The notes beneath the pieces were generated by a model. The model made no database searches and was not told where the DNA came from. It worked only from the letters and a program-made list of their open reading frames with translations. From Deltaproteobacteria bacterium (GTDB lineage: Bacteria; Desulfobacterota; Deferrimicrobia; Deferrimicrobiales; Deferrimicrobiaceae), in contig JAKAHC010000002.1 in assembly GCA_021815305.1 (NCBI GenBank), positions 62,001 to 126,000 on the forward strand: a stretch of 64,000 nucleotides of DNA, in the 5' to 3' direction. Position numbers and translations under genes: made by a program. Every line of letters begins with the position of its first letter. Position 1 is the first letter of the stretch. Shown here in pieces: positions 1 to 8,572 of the stretch.

Positions 1-858
1 ATGGCAATCGTAGCACGTCGCTCCACGCGAAGCGTGCGACCCGTGGATCGCCTGGGAAAGGTACTTCCCCGAGGAACCGGCGCCCTGTTGGCCGAGAACG
101 GGGCTCCCGTGGCAGCCTGCGCACAGGACCGGCTTCCGGCCGACAAGCGAAGTGCCGTGCATGGCGTCGTGCTTGACGAGGATGTCCTGGAACGGGGTGG
201 AGCCGTGGCACTTCGCGCAGTTGATTTCATCGGAGGTGGGAATCGTCGTCCGTGTCTTCGCCACGACATTTCCCGACCGGTCTTTCACCGAGATCTCCGC
301 CACCTGGTAGGGATTCCAGCTGTTGTTGTCCGAAACCGGAGTCACGGGGATCCCGCTGGCCTGGAAATGGTCCCCTTTGGAGAGCATCGTTCCGGAAAGG
401 CCGTTGCGCACCTGTGGATCGTCCAGGTTCAGACCCGTGTCCCGCTGAAGACTGACCCCGAACAGCTTCAGGGCGTAATCCCAGAAACCGCCATAGGACC
501 GTTTTCCGTAAGAGTAGGTGTTGTTCACGATCCGGTATTCCACGGTGATCCCGGAGGTCACCAGTCTCGGGGGGTTGCTGCGCTGGATGACCTGCGCCCA
601 GAGCGTGTTGTACGGGGGGAGAATCACGGCCGTGTCGTAATCCGGGTTCAGGCAGTGCATGCCGAGGTCGTTCCAGGCAACCACGAGATAGGACCCTTTG
701 GAGGTTGCGTTGACCGCAGACAGTGGCACGGAGGTACCGCTTGCGGAGGAACGGGACAATCCGTCGCCGCTGCCACCGCCACCGCAACCGGTCAGCAGAA
801 GGCCTCCCAGCAGGAGGGAAGAAAGAGCAAATAATCCATATTTTCCATAGGGATTCAT
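1..858 (-). CDS. Multihaem c-type cytochrome lipoprotein (C-terminus beyond window)
   Basis: Partial gene; 286 codons are visible and the frame is still open at the left edge. The N-terminus is a lipoprotein signal with lipobox LLTGC (Cys25) followed by a Gly/Ser linker, so the protein should be exported and lipid-anchored. Three CXXCH haem c sites are visible: CAKCH near residue 214, CAGCH near 246 and CYDCH near 282, the last exactly at the edge, so more may follow. The region before the haems (around WNDLGMHC, residues 155-162) is a conserved non-haem domain that I associate with deltaproteobacterial cytochromes from memory. The start has a good ribosome site (AAGGAG, 6 nt upstream). Role in extracellular or periplasmic electron transfer is inferred from the motifs; partner and substrate are unknown. 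Confidence 0.85.
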   Translation of the reverse strand, partial: MNPYGKYGLFALSSLLLGGLLLTGCGGGGSGDGLSRSSASGTSVPLSAVNATSKGSYLVVAWNDLGMHCLNPDYDTAVILPPYNTLWAQVIQRSNPPRLVTSGITVEYRIVNNTYSYGKRSYGGFWDYALKLFGVSLQRDTGLNLDDPQVRNGLSGTMLSKGDHFQASGIPVTPVSDNNSWNPYQVAEISVKDRSGNVVAKTRTTIPTSDEINCAKCHGSTPFQDILVKHDAMHGTSLVGRKPVLCAGCHGSPVLGQQGAGSSGKYLSQAIHGSHASRGATCYDCH

Positions 859-1450
859 GAGAAGTTCTCCTTAATGATTTCGGCCGTTGCAGGCGGGTTG
901 CGGTGTCGGCCGCGCCCACCCGGTGCCCGAAGGAATCTCCGCTGTCGGCTAGTGCGGGTCTACGGCGGTTGGCCAGGGATCGTCCGCGCCGTTCCCGGGG
1001 GGAAAGGTGCGGAGCGCGGGAAGGGAGTGGCGCAAGGGGACCCCTGCGATCTTCCTGCACCAGATGGCCAGCGCAGACATCCGCTTGCAAATCTTGTCGC
1101 AGGTCCCTTTCCGGAATCTTGAGAAACGGATCCGGCGAATGGAGAGGGCCGAGGCAAGGAGAGGTAAAAGCAGGAACGCAGGAACCACCCGGAAAATGCA
1201 ATTGTTGAATGAGAATATTACATTCCTGAAACACATTCTCCGGGAATCCCCCCCTTTTGCGCGATGGGGGGTGGAACAGCAATCTTTATGCCTGTTGGTA
1301 TTGTCTATTGTTATCGACAGACAGGCTGCTCAGGGAAAACCCCAGCAGGGAAGGGAAAACCCGGCCCCTGTTGCCAGAGAGGTTCCCCGAATCTCCCCCC
1401 TGCCGGGTGATAATGTATTCAAGGAACCGATTCCCGAAGGAGGAGAACCC
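859..1450. other. Intergenic region between divergent genes, no gene seen
   Basis: About 590 bases separating the minus-strand cytochrome from the plus-strand aldo/keto reductase. Open frames here lack ribosome sites or family resemblance. The part from about 1195 to 1330 is less GC-rich than its surroundings and would suit promoters for both genes. A short imperfect inverted repeat (GCCTGT / ACAGGC) lies near 1289-1328. I could not pick a convincing -35/-10 pair. Confidence 0.5.
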
Positions 1451-2434
1451 ATGGAATACCGGAATCTCGGATCTGCCGGCACGAAGGTGTCCCGCATTTG
1501 CCTCGGTTGCATGACATACGGCGCAAAAAGCTGGCGGGAGTGGGTGCTCGAGGAGAAGGAGAGCCGACCCTTCTTCCGGCGAGCCCTGGATCTGGGGATC
1601 AACTTCTTCGACACCGCGGACGTGTACTCCCTGGGGCGCAGCGAGGAGATCCTCGGGCGTGCCCTCAGGGAAATCGGTCCCGGCCGGGACAAGGTCGTGA
1701 TCGCGACCAAGGTGTTCGGGGTCATGGGGGACGATCCCAACCAGCGGGGGCTCTCCCGGAAGCACATTCGCCACTCGATCGACGATTCCCTCCGCCGCCT
1801 GGGGACGGATTACGTCGACCTGTACCAGATCCACCGGTTCGACCCGTTGACCCCCGTGGAGGAGACGCTGGATGCGCTCGCCGACGTGGTGCGCGCCGGG
1901 AAGGCGCTGTACATCGGCGCCTCTTCGATGTATGCGAGGCAGTTCCTGGGGATGCTGCACGACGCCGACAGGCGCGGAACCGGCCGGTTCGTCACGATGC
2001 AGAACCATTACAACCTCATCTACCGGGAGGAAGAGCGCGAGATGATCCCCCTCTGCGAAGCGGAGGGGATCGGAATCCTTCCATGGAGTCCGCTCGCGCG
2101 CGGGCTGCTGACCAGACCCCCGCAGAGGGAAGGATACGGGGAGACTTTCCGTGCCCGTACCGACGAGTATGCCCACAAAATGTACTACCGCCCGGAGGAT
2201 TACACCGTCGTGGAGAGGGTGGCGGAGGTCGCCGCCCGGAGGGGGGTCTCCATGGCCCGCGTCGCCCTCGCATGGGTCCTCCGCCGACCCGGGGTAACCG
2301 CCCCGGTCGTCGGGGCGAGCCGCATGGAACACCTCGAGGATGCGGTGGGCGCCCTCGAAGTGAAACTGAGCGCGGAAGAGCGGAAATACCTCGAGGATCC
2401 GTATCTGCCGCACCCCGTGCTGGGGCACGAATAG
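1451..2434 (+). CDS. Aldo/keto reductase
   Basis: 327-residue NADPH-dependent aldo/keto reductase with a TIM-barrel fold, of the bacterial AKR group related to voltage-gated K channel beta subunits. The catalytic tetrad can be read directly: Asp54 and Tyr59 (in FFDTADVYSLG), Lys87 (VIATKVFG) and His128 (YQIHRF). The C-terminal cofactor-loop region (APVVGASR) is also present. The frame is open much further upstream, but ATG 1451 has a strong GGAGGAG site and begins the conserved MEYRNLG motif, so the longer version is rejected. It stands alone, with a signal-peptide protein gene downstream. The physiological carbonyl substrate cannot be told from sequence. Confidence 0.93.
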   Translation: MEYRNLGSAGTKVSRICLGCMTYGAKSWREWVLEEKESRPFFRRALDLGINFFDTADVYSLGRSEEILGRALREIGPGRDKVVIATKVFGVMGDDPNQRGLSRKHIRHSIDDSLRRLGTDYVDLYQIHRFDPLTPVEETLDALADVVRAGKALYIGASSMYARQFLGMLHDADRRGTGRFVTMQNHYNLIYREEEREMIPLCEAEGIGILPWSPLARGLLTRPPQREGYGETFRARTDEYAHKMYYRPEDYTVVERVAEVAARRGVSMARVALAWVLRRPGVTAPVVGASRMEHLEDAVGALEVKLSAEERKYLEDPYLPHPVLGHE

Positions 2435-2551
2435 ACAATCTCCCGAAGAGGCGTCGCTCCCCCGCAGCGCGGTGCAACATTTCGCAGACATGGTTCATCT
2501 AACCGGTTGCGTGTATACGGATTCCGGACACCGGACCGGTTGGGAGGTTCC

Positions 2552-5218
2552 ATGCGAAAATCCTCGTGGTCTGTCCTGTTCCTGGCGTTTGCCCTGGTGA
2601 TTTCCACCGCTCTCCCTGCGGAAGCGAAGCGGCCGGGGGATGTCCTGCGCGCGACGCTTCCGAACGGTCTGCGCGTGGTCATCGTGCGGAACACGCTCGC
2701 ACCCGTGGTGACGACGGAGGTCAATTACCTCGTCGGTTCGAACGAGGCGCCGGAAGGGTTCCCCGGCATGGCGCACGCGCTGGAGCACATGATGTTCCGC
2801 GGAAGCAAGGGGCTTTCCGCCGACCAGCTCTCCGCGCTCATCGCTTCGCTGGGAGGGGAGTTCAACGCCGATACGCAGCAGACCGTGACGCAGTACTTCT
2901 TCACCGTCCCCAGGGAGAACCTGGATGTGGCGCTGCGGATCGAGGCGATCCGCATGCGGAGCGTGCTGGCCACCGAAGCGCTCTGGGAGAAGGAGCGCGG
3001 GGCGATCGAGCAGGAGGTGGCGCAGGACCTTTCCAACCCGGAGTACGTGTCCTTCACCCGGCTTCTCGGTGCGATGTTCCGGGGTACCCCGTACGCGCAC
3101 GACGCGCTCGGAACGCGTCCTTCCTTCGACAATACGACCGGGGCCATGCTGCGCGAGTTCCACTCCGACTGGTACGCGCCGAACAACGCGATCCTCGTCA
3201 TCGCGGGCGATGTCGACCCGAAGAAGGCGCTCGCCGAAGTGAGGCGGCAGTTCGGGCCGATTCCTTCGCGGAAGCTTCCGGCGAGGCCGCGGATCCTGCT
3301 TCACCCGCTCCGGCGGACCGAAATATCCCTCGACTCCGATCTCCCCTACGGGACGGCGCTGGTCGCATACCGCCTTCCGGGGTACGACAGCCCCGATTAC
3401 GCCGCGGGCCAGGTGTTGGGAGACGTGCTCGGCAGCAAGAGGGGAAACCTCTACGCGCTGGTGCCGGACGGGAAGGCCCTGGTTGCGGAGTTCGACGGGA
3501 TGACGCTCCCGAAGGGCGCCTTCGGCTACACGATGGCCGCGTATCCGAAGGGAGGGAACGCGACGGCGTTGACCTCCGAGATGAAAGGGCTCGTAGCGGA
3601 ATACGTCGCGAAGGGAATCCCCGCGGACCTGGTGAAGGCAGCCAAGGGGCACGAGATCGCGGATGCCGAATTCGCGAAGAATTCGGTGTCGGGGCTGGCG
3701 TCCACCTGGTCCACGGCACTGGCGATCGAAGGAAGGAATTCCCCCGAGGACGATATCGACGCCATCCGCAAAGTCACGGTGGAGGATGTAAACCGCGTTG
3801 CGAAGGAATACCTGAAAGGGGAAACTTCCGTCGTCGTGGTGTTGACGCCGAAGACGTCCGGGAAACCGGTCTCCTCGAATACCTTCGCGGGCGGGGAATC
3901 GTTCGCTCCGCGGCTGGTCAAGCCTGTCGCGCTGCCTCCGTGGGCGAGAAGGGTGGAGGCGCTTCCCCCGGTCCCGAAATCCCGGGTGAAGCCCGTCGTG
4001 ACCTTGCTCCCGAACGGCATCCGTCTCCTGGTGCAGCCGGAGACGATCAGCGGGACGATCAGCCTTTACGGGGAGATCAAGACCCGTCCGGAGATGGAGG
4101 AACCCGAGGGGCAGGAAGGGGTGGCGCAGGTCCTCTCCGGGCTTTTCCGGTACGGGACGAAAACGCAAGACCGCATCGCCTACCAGAAAGCGCTGGACGA
4201 CATCGCCGCGGAGACTTCCGCCGGCCACGATTTCTCCCTGAGGGTCCTCCCCGAACATTTCGAACAGGGGGTGCGGCTGCTCGCGGAAAGCGTCCTTGCG
4301 CCCCGCCTTCCGGAGGAGGGGTTCCGGATCGTGCGGAAGGAAACGGCGGAAGCGGTGGCGGGCGAACTGGAAAGCCCGGCGTACCTTTCCCGCAGGGCGC
4401 TCCGGGCCGCCCTCTACCCGAAGGGAGACCCTGCGTTGCGGGAAGCGGTTCCCCGAACGGTGAACTCCCTGACCCTCGGTGACGTGAAGGCGTATTACGA
4501 GAAGACGTTCCGTCCGGACCTTGCGACCATCGTCGTCATCGGACAGGTGACCCCGGAAAAGGCGAAGGAGGCCGTCGAAAAGTATTTCGGCGGGTGGAGG
4601 GCGAGGGGGCCCGCACCGGCCACCGACCTGCCGGCGGTTCCCCCGAACCCCGCATCCGCCGCCGTTGTGCCCGACGCGAGCCGCGTGCAGGACGAAGTGA
4701 CGCTCGCCGAGACGGTCGGCATCACGCGGTCCGACCCGGATTACTATCCGCTGCAGGTGGGGTTGAATGTGCTCTCCGGAGCCTTCTACGCGACCCGCCT
4801 GTACCGGGATCTCCGGGAGGAAACCGGTCTGGTGTACAGCGCGGAGGCCGTGCTCGATGCCGGGAAGACGCGGTCGATCTTCGCCGTCTTCTATGCGTGC
4901 GACCCTCCGAACGTTTCGAAGGCGCGCAAGCTGGTCGAACGCGACATCCGGGAAATGCGGGACAAGAGCGTAACCCCGACCGAGCTCCGGCAGGCGAAGA
5001 CGCTCCTGATCCGCCGGGTCCCGCTCTCGGAGGCGAGCGTGGGCAATATCGCCGCCGGGCTCCTCCGCCGGTCGCGGGAGGGATTGCCGCTGGACGAACC
5101 CATCCTCGCGGCACGGACCTACAGGGGGATCACATCGCGCCAGGTGAAGGAAGCGTTCGAGCGCAGGCTGCGCCCGGCCGATCTTGCGCAGGTCACCCTG
5201 GGCCCGTCTCCGGAATGA
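2552..5218 (+). CDS. M16 family zinc peptidase, two-domain, exported
   Basis: 888 residues. A signal peptide (about residues 1-25, ending PAEA) points to the periplasm. The first M16 half carries the inverted zinc motif HALEH (75-79), with the third ligand Glu about 76 residues later in the ERGAIEQE segment (likely Glu155). The second half, from about residue 490, repeats the fold (TLLPNGIRLLV) but has no HxxEH, so only the N-terminal half should be catalytic; this asymmetry is normal in fused M16 peptidases, where the two halves form a clamp around a peptide. Chosen start has GGGAGG 5 nt upstream. It converges on the threonine ammonia-lyase gene with 6 bp between stops. Confidence 0.92.
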   Translation: MRKSSWSVLFLAFALVISTALPAEAKRPGDVLRATLPNGLRVVIVRNTLAPVVTTEVNYLVGSNEAPEGFPGMAHALEHMMFRGSKGLSADQLSALIASLGGEFNADTQQTVTQYFFTVPRENLDVALRIEAIRMRSVLATEALWEKERGAIEQEVAQDLSNPEYVSFTRLLGAMFRGTPYAHDALGTRPSFDNTTGAMLREFHSDWYAPNNAILVIAGDVDPKKALAEVRRQFGPIPSRKLPARPRILLHPLRRTEISLDSDLPYGTALVAYRLPGYDSPDYAAGQVLGDVLGSKRGNLYALVPDGKALVAEFDGMTLPKGAFGYTMAAYPKGGNATALTSEMKGLVAEYVAKGIPADLVKAAKGHEIADAEFAKNSVSGLASTWSTALAIEGRNSPEDDIDAIRKVTVEDVNRVAKEYLKGETSVVVVLTPKTSGKPVSSNTFAGGESFAPRLVKPVALPPWARRVEALPPVPKSRVKPVVTLLPNGIRLLVQPETISGTISLYGEIKTRPEMEEPEGQEGVAQVLSGLFRYGTKTQDRIAYQKALDDIAAETSAGHDFSLRVLPEHFEQGVRLLAESVLAPRLPEEGFRIVRKETAEAVAGELESPAYLSRRALRAALYPKGDPALREAVPRTVNSLTLGDVKAYYEKTFRPDLATIVVIGQVTPEKAKEAVEKYFGGWRARGPAPATDLPAVPPNPASAAVVPDASRVQDEVTLAETVGITRSDPDYYPLQVGLNVLSGAFYATRLYRDLREETGLVYSAEAVLDAGKTRSIFAVFYACDPPNVSKARKLVERDIREMRDKSVTPTELRQAKTLLIRRVPLSEASVGNIAAGLLRRSREGLPLDEPILAARTYRGITSRQVKEAFERRLRPADLAQVTLGPSPE

Positions 5219-5224
5219 AACGTT

Positions 5225-6433
5225 TCAGCGCGAAGCGTGGAATCCCTGCGCCGCCATCCTCCCGGCGAGTTCTTCCCCGTGCTCGCGGTCCCGGGTTTCC
5301 AGGAGCAGGACCACGGCCGACGAACCGGGCGGGCAATCGGGGGGAAGACGATCGTGCTCGATGCTCACGACGTTCGACCGCTGTTGGGCAACGGCGGAAA
5401 GAAGCGCGGCCAGGGACCCGGGGCGATCGGGCAACAGGAACCGCAAGCGGACGAGCCGGCCGGAACGGAACAGTCCGCGCTCCGTGATCCGGGAGAGGAA
5501 GTTGACGTCGATGTTCCCCCCCGAATGGATCATCACGGCGGGAAATTTTTTCGGGGGGCGCTTGTAGAGCAGGGCCGCGAGGGCGGCCGCACCGGCGCCC
5601 TCCATCGCGGTCTTCATTTCCTCGAGAGCGTACAGGATCGCAGCTGCGATCTCCTCGTCGTCGACGGTGACGACTTCATTCACGTAGCGGGACGCCGCCT
5701 CGAAGGTACGGGCGCAAAGCGATTTCACCGCGATGCCGTCCGCGATCGTGGCGGTTGCCTTGCACTCCACGGGGCGTCCTTCGCGCAGCGAGGGGAGCAG
5801 CGAAGAGGCCCCCTCGGCCTGCACCGCGATCAACTCGACATGCGGGTAGCGCTCCTTCACGGCGGCTCCGATGCCCGCCATCAACCCGCCCCCGCCGACG
5901 GGCACGTAGATCGATCCCGGAGGACCGGCCTCTTCCACGAGTTCGCACCCCACCGTCCCCTGTCCGGCGATCACCATGGGGTCGTCGAAGGGGTGGACCA
6001 CGGAGAGGCCGGAATCGGCAGCGAGCTGGATGGCGCAGGCGTTCGCCTCGTCGAAAGACTCCCCCTGGAGGACGATCCGGGTAGTTTCTCCCCCTTCCCG
6101 CTGCGCGGCGGAAGACTTGGCGACGGGGGCCCAGATCGGCATCACCAGGGTAGCGGGGATTCCGGCGAGGCGGGCGGCCCTGGCCACCCCCCGGGCGTGG
6201 TTCCCCGCGCTGGCGGCGATCACACCCGTGGTCATGGCCGGATCCAGGGAAAGCACTTTGTTCGCGGCGCCCCGGATCTTGAAGGAGCCGGTGTGCTGCA
6301 GGTTTTCGAGCTTGGAGAGGACCTTCCCGCCGAATCGTGCGGAGAGCGGGGGTTCCTCGACGAGCGGGGTGCGGTACGCCAGTCGGTACACGCGCTCTCT
6401 GGAGGACAACACGTCGTTTCGCCCGAAATCCAT
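5225..6433 (-). CDS. ilvA: Threonine ammonia-lyase with C-terminal ACT domain
   Basis: 402 residues, the usual size of the short biosynthetic/catabolic threonine dehydratases. The PLP lysine is Lys52 in TGSFKIRGA, and the glycine-rich phosphate loop is VPVGGGGLMAG. The last ~75 residues form an ACT regulatory domain (RFLLPDRPGSLAALL), so allosteric control by an amino acid is likely. It converts threonine to 2-oxobutyrate and ammonia, feeding isoleucine synthesis; tdcB-type catabolic use is an alternative. The open frame extends 40 codons upstream, but ATG 6433 has a well-spaced GGAGG and fits the family N-terminus. Divergent from the TPR gene with 118 bp between them. Confidence 0.9.
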   Translation of the reverse strand: MDFGRNDVLSSRERVYRLAYRTPLVEEPPLSARFGGKVLSKLENLQHTGSFKIRGAANKVLSLDPAMTTGVIAASAGNHARGVARAARLAGIPATLVMPIWAPVAKSSAAQREGGETTRIVLQGESFDEANACAIQLAADSGLSVVHPFDDPMVIAGQGTVGCELVEEAGPPGSIYVPVGGGGLMAGIGAAVKERYPHVELIAVQAEGASSLLPSLREGRPVECKATATIADGIAVKSLCARTFEAASRYVNEVVTVDDEEIAAAILYALEEMKTAMEGAGAAALAALLYKRPPKKFPAVMIHSGGNIDVNFLSRITERGLFRSGRLVRLRFLLPDRPGSLAALLSAVAQQRSNVVSIEHDRLPPDCPPGSSAVVLLLETRDREHGEELAGRMAAQGFHASR

Positions 6434-6551
6434 AGAGGCCTCCGGCACCGGCGGATCTTCCTTGCAAGGAACCATGGTAGCGGATTCCACACCCGGTGGG
6501 ATAATGGAACTGCGGCGTATGCCGACTGGAAAGACCCGAAGGGAGGATGCC

Positions 6552-6836
6552 ATGGATCCCGAGGTGATCTCCGATGCGTACGCCAGGCAGGGGGATGCGC
6601 TTGCCGTGGCGGGAAAGTACGACGAGGCGATCGTTCTCTACGACCGGGCGATCGAAGTGTACCCGGAAAGCTGCGAAGCCTGGACCCGCAAGGCGACGGC
6701 GCTCAGGATGGTGGGGAGACAGCGGGAAGCCCTCGAATGCCTGGAGAGGGCCATCGACATCTATCCCTCCCCGATCGCGGAAAGTTCCCGGGAGAGCCTG
6801 CTCGACGAGATGCGGCGGAAAGGGACGGCTCGATAG
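6552..6836 (+). CDS. Small TPR-repeat protein
   Basis: 94 residues, essentially two tetratricopeptide repeats: the first around AYARQGDALAVAGKYDEAI, the second around AWTRKATALRMVGRQREAL, followed by a short capping helix. No signal peptide or membrane segment, so cytosolic. Such proteins bind partner peptides; no partner is evident. The start has a GGGAGG ribosome site. A GATAAT hexamer about 50 nt upstream could be part of its promoter but no -35 was convincing. It ends 3 bp from the stop of the convergent cysteine synthase gene. Confidence 0.75.
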   Translation: MDPEVISDAYARQGDALAVAGKYDEAIVLYDRAIEVYPESCEAWTRKATALRMVGRQREALECLERAIDIYPSPIAESSRESLLDEMRRKGTAR

Positions 6837-6839
6837 AGG

Positions 6840-7769
6840 TCAGGGGGGACAGTCGGCGCAGACGGAACGGAACAGCGAGGTGCTGAGGTAACGGTCTCCG
6901 CGGTCCGGCAGAAGGACGACGATGACGCCGCCCTTCATGCGTTTCGCCACGTCGAGCGCCCCGGCGACGGCGGCGCCGCTGGACATCCCGACGAAGAGCC
7001 CTTCCTCCGTCGCGAGCCTGCGGGCCGTATCGAAGGCCGGCTCGTCTTCGACCGTCAGCTTTTCGTCCAGGCGATCCTCCCGGTAGATGGGAGGGACGAT
7101 CGCCTCCCTCATGTTCTTCAGGCCCTGGATCCGGTGGCCGAGCTTGGGCTCCACCCCGACGATCCGGACGTCGCGCTTTTTCTCGCGCAGGTACATTCCC
7201 GTGCCCATCAGCGTCCCGCCGGTTCCCATGCCCGCGACGAAGCAGTCGACCGCGCCGCCGGTGCCGGTGAAGATCTCCGGGCCGGTGGTCTCGTAGTGGG
7301 CGAGGACGTTGTCGGGGTTTGCGTACTGGTTCGGCATGTAATAGCGGCCGGGTTCCTCCGCAAGGACCCGGTGCGCCATGCGGATCGCACCGTCCGTGCC
7401 TTCCCCGGCGGGGGAGAGGACCAGTTCGGCGCCGTACGCCTGCAGAACGGCCCTGCGTTCCATGCTCACGCATGCCGGCATGACCAGCTTCACCCGGTAC
7501 CCCCATGCCGCCCCGAGCATCGCGATGGCGATGCCCGTGTTCCCCGAGGTGGGCTCCAGGATGATCTTTTCCGGCGTCAGCTCGCCGCGCAGGACCGCAC
7601 CGTTCAACATGTAGAGCGCGGGGCGGTCCTTCACGGACCCTCCGGGGTTGTTCCCCTCCAGCTTGGCGAGGATCCTGACTCCCGGAGCCGGGTTGAGAGA
7701 GCGAAGCTCGACCAGCGGCGTGGACCCGATCGCGCATCGCAGGTTGTGACCTTCCAATACGTCGAGCAT
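6840..7769 (-). CDS. cysM: Cysteine synthase (CysM-type, PLP-dependent)
   Basis: 309 residues of the O-acetylserine sulfhydrylase family, making cysteine from O-acetylserine and sulfide or thiosulfate. PLP-binding Lys47 sits in NNPGGSVKDRP, with the substrate loop PTSGNTGIA and the phosphate loop GMGTGGTLMG. The NNPGGSVKDRPALYM signature looks more like CysM than CysK, so the symbol is a best guess. The frame is open for 40 more codons upstream; ATG 7769 is preferred because of a GGAGG 9 nt upstream and because it starts the conserved region. The last residues (CADCPP) include two cysteines, which is slightly unusual. Confidence 0.85.
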   Translation of the reverse strand: MLDVLEGHNLRCAIGSTPLVELRSLNPAPGVRILAKLEGNNPGGSVKDRPALYMLNGAVLRGELTPEKIILEPTSGNTGIAIAMLGAAWGYRVKLVMPACVSMERRAVLQAYGAELVLSPAGEGTDGAIRMAHRVLAEEPGRYYMPNQYANPDNVLAHYETTGPEIFTGTGGAVDCFVAGMGTGGTLMGTGMYLREKKRDVRIVGVEPKLGHRIQGLKNMREAIVPPIYREDRLDEKLTVEDEPAFDTARRLATEEGLFVGMSSGAAVAGALDVAKRMKGGVIVVLLPDRGDRYLSTSLFRSVCADCPP

Positions 7770-7923
7770 TCCGAGCCGCCTCCGTTCCCGACGGGGATGG
7801 TCCATGATATACCGGAAAAACACTCCGAAACAAATGCGGAAATGACGTCGGTTGGCGGAGAGGGAAAGGATCGGGGGGAGACGCCGCAAACCACGCGGCC
7901 CTCCCTCCCCCGGGGCGCGAAAA

Positions 7924-8475
7924 CTACATCTTCTTCTCTTCCTTCATGGTCCTTTTCCCGTGTCCCTTCATGGGTTCCATCTTGTGGCCCTTCACCTTGT
8001 ACACTCCCCACAACTCGCCCGCCGGGTTCCGCTTCGTGTGGAGGGCGACCCCCGCCTTGCCTGCCTTGATCTGCTCGAACAGTTCTCTGGGGGTCCCGTT
8101 CTTCACGTAGGAGATGTCCCCCTCGACCAGCGTCCCCGTGGTTTTGAAATCCCGCACGACGGGGGATTCCGCCGGCGTGGGCGGGTAATAGAGCCATGCG
8201 AGGATCTCGCCCCGGGCGCCGTCCGGATTGACGGCGTGAATATGCCCCATGGTGACGTTCTCCAGGTCCTTGACGCGGATCACGTAATGGATGCTTTCTC
8301 CGCCGTTGCCGAGCCACAGGGTCGCCTCCCCGCGGGCCGGGGTCTTTACGCTTTCATACGCGGAGAGCTTGATGTGAACTTTTCCCTCCTGGGGGCCGCG
8401 GGCCCAGGATACGCCCGCGAATGCAAGGGTTGACAGGATTACAACCGCCATCGGGAAAAACCGGGTCTTGCGCAT
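7924..8475 (-). CDS. Secreted CHRD-domain protein
   Basis: 183 residues with a clear signal peptide (about 1-26, ending SWARG). The rest is a single CHRD (chordin-like) beta domain: the HIHAVNPDGARGEILAWL stretch and the C-terminal HTKRNPAGELWGVY are typical, with several histidines that could bind metal. Such proteins are widespread and uncharacterised in bacteria. The tail is highly basic and Met/Lys-rich (HGKRTMKEEKKM). The start has an excellent AAAGGAGG site. Likely periplasmic or extracellular; function unknown. Confidence 0.85.
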   Translation of the reverse strand: MRKTRFFPMAVVILSTLAFAGVSWARGPQEGKVHIKLSAYESVKTPARGEATLWLGNGGESIHYVIRVKDLENVTMGHIHAVNPDGARGEILAWLYYPPTPAESPVVRDFKTTGTLVEGDISYVKNGTPRELFEQIKAGKAGVALHTKRNPAGELWGVYKVKGHKMEPMKGHGKRTMKEEKKM

Positions 8476-8572
8476 GGGGTCCTCCTTTGTTTTTACCGGT
8501 TCACGCAGAAAAATCCTCTATTGTGATGAAAAACCTCGTCCCGGAGTTCCGGGGAGGGGCGGGGAAGTTCCG

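Noticed and set aside
949-1236. 95-codon minus-strand frame with a hydrophobic start in the first intergenic region
   Set aside because: Start is only 1 nt from a GGAGA, the part after residue 50 looks random, and no family is recognised.
2495-4258. 587-codon minus-strand frame opposite the M16 peptidase
   Set aside because: Antisense shadow; composition dominated by Arg and Gly, no family resemblance.
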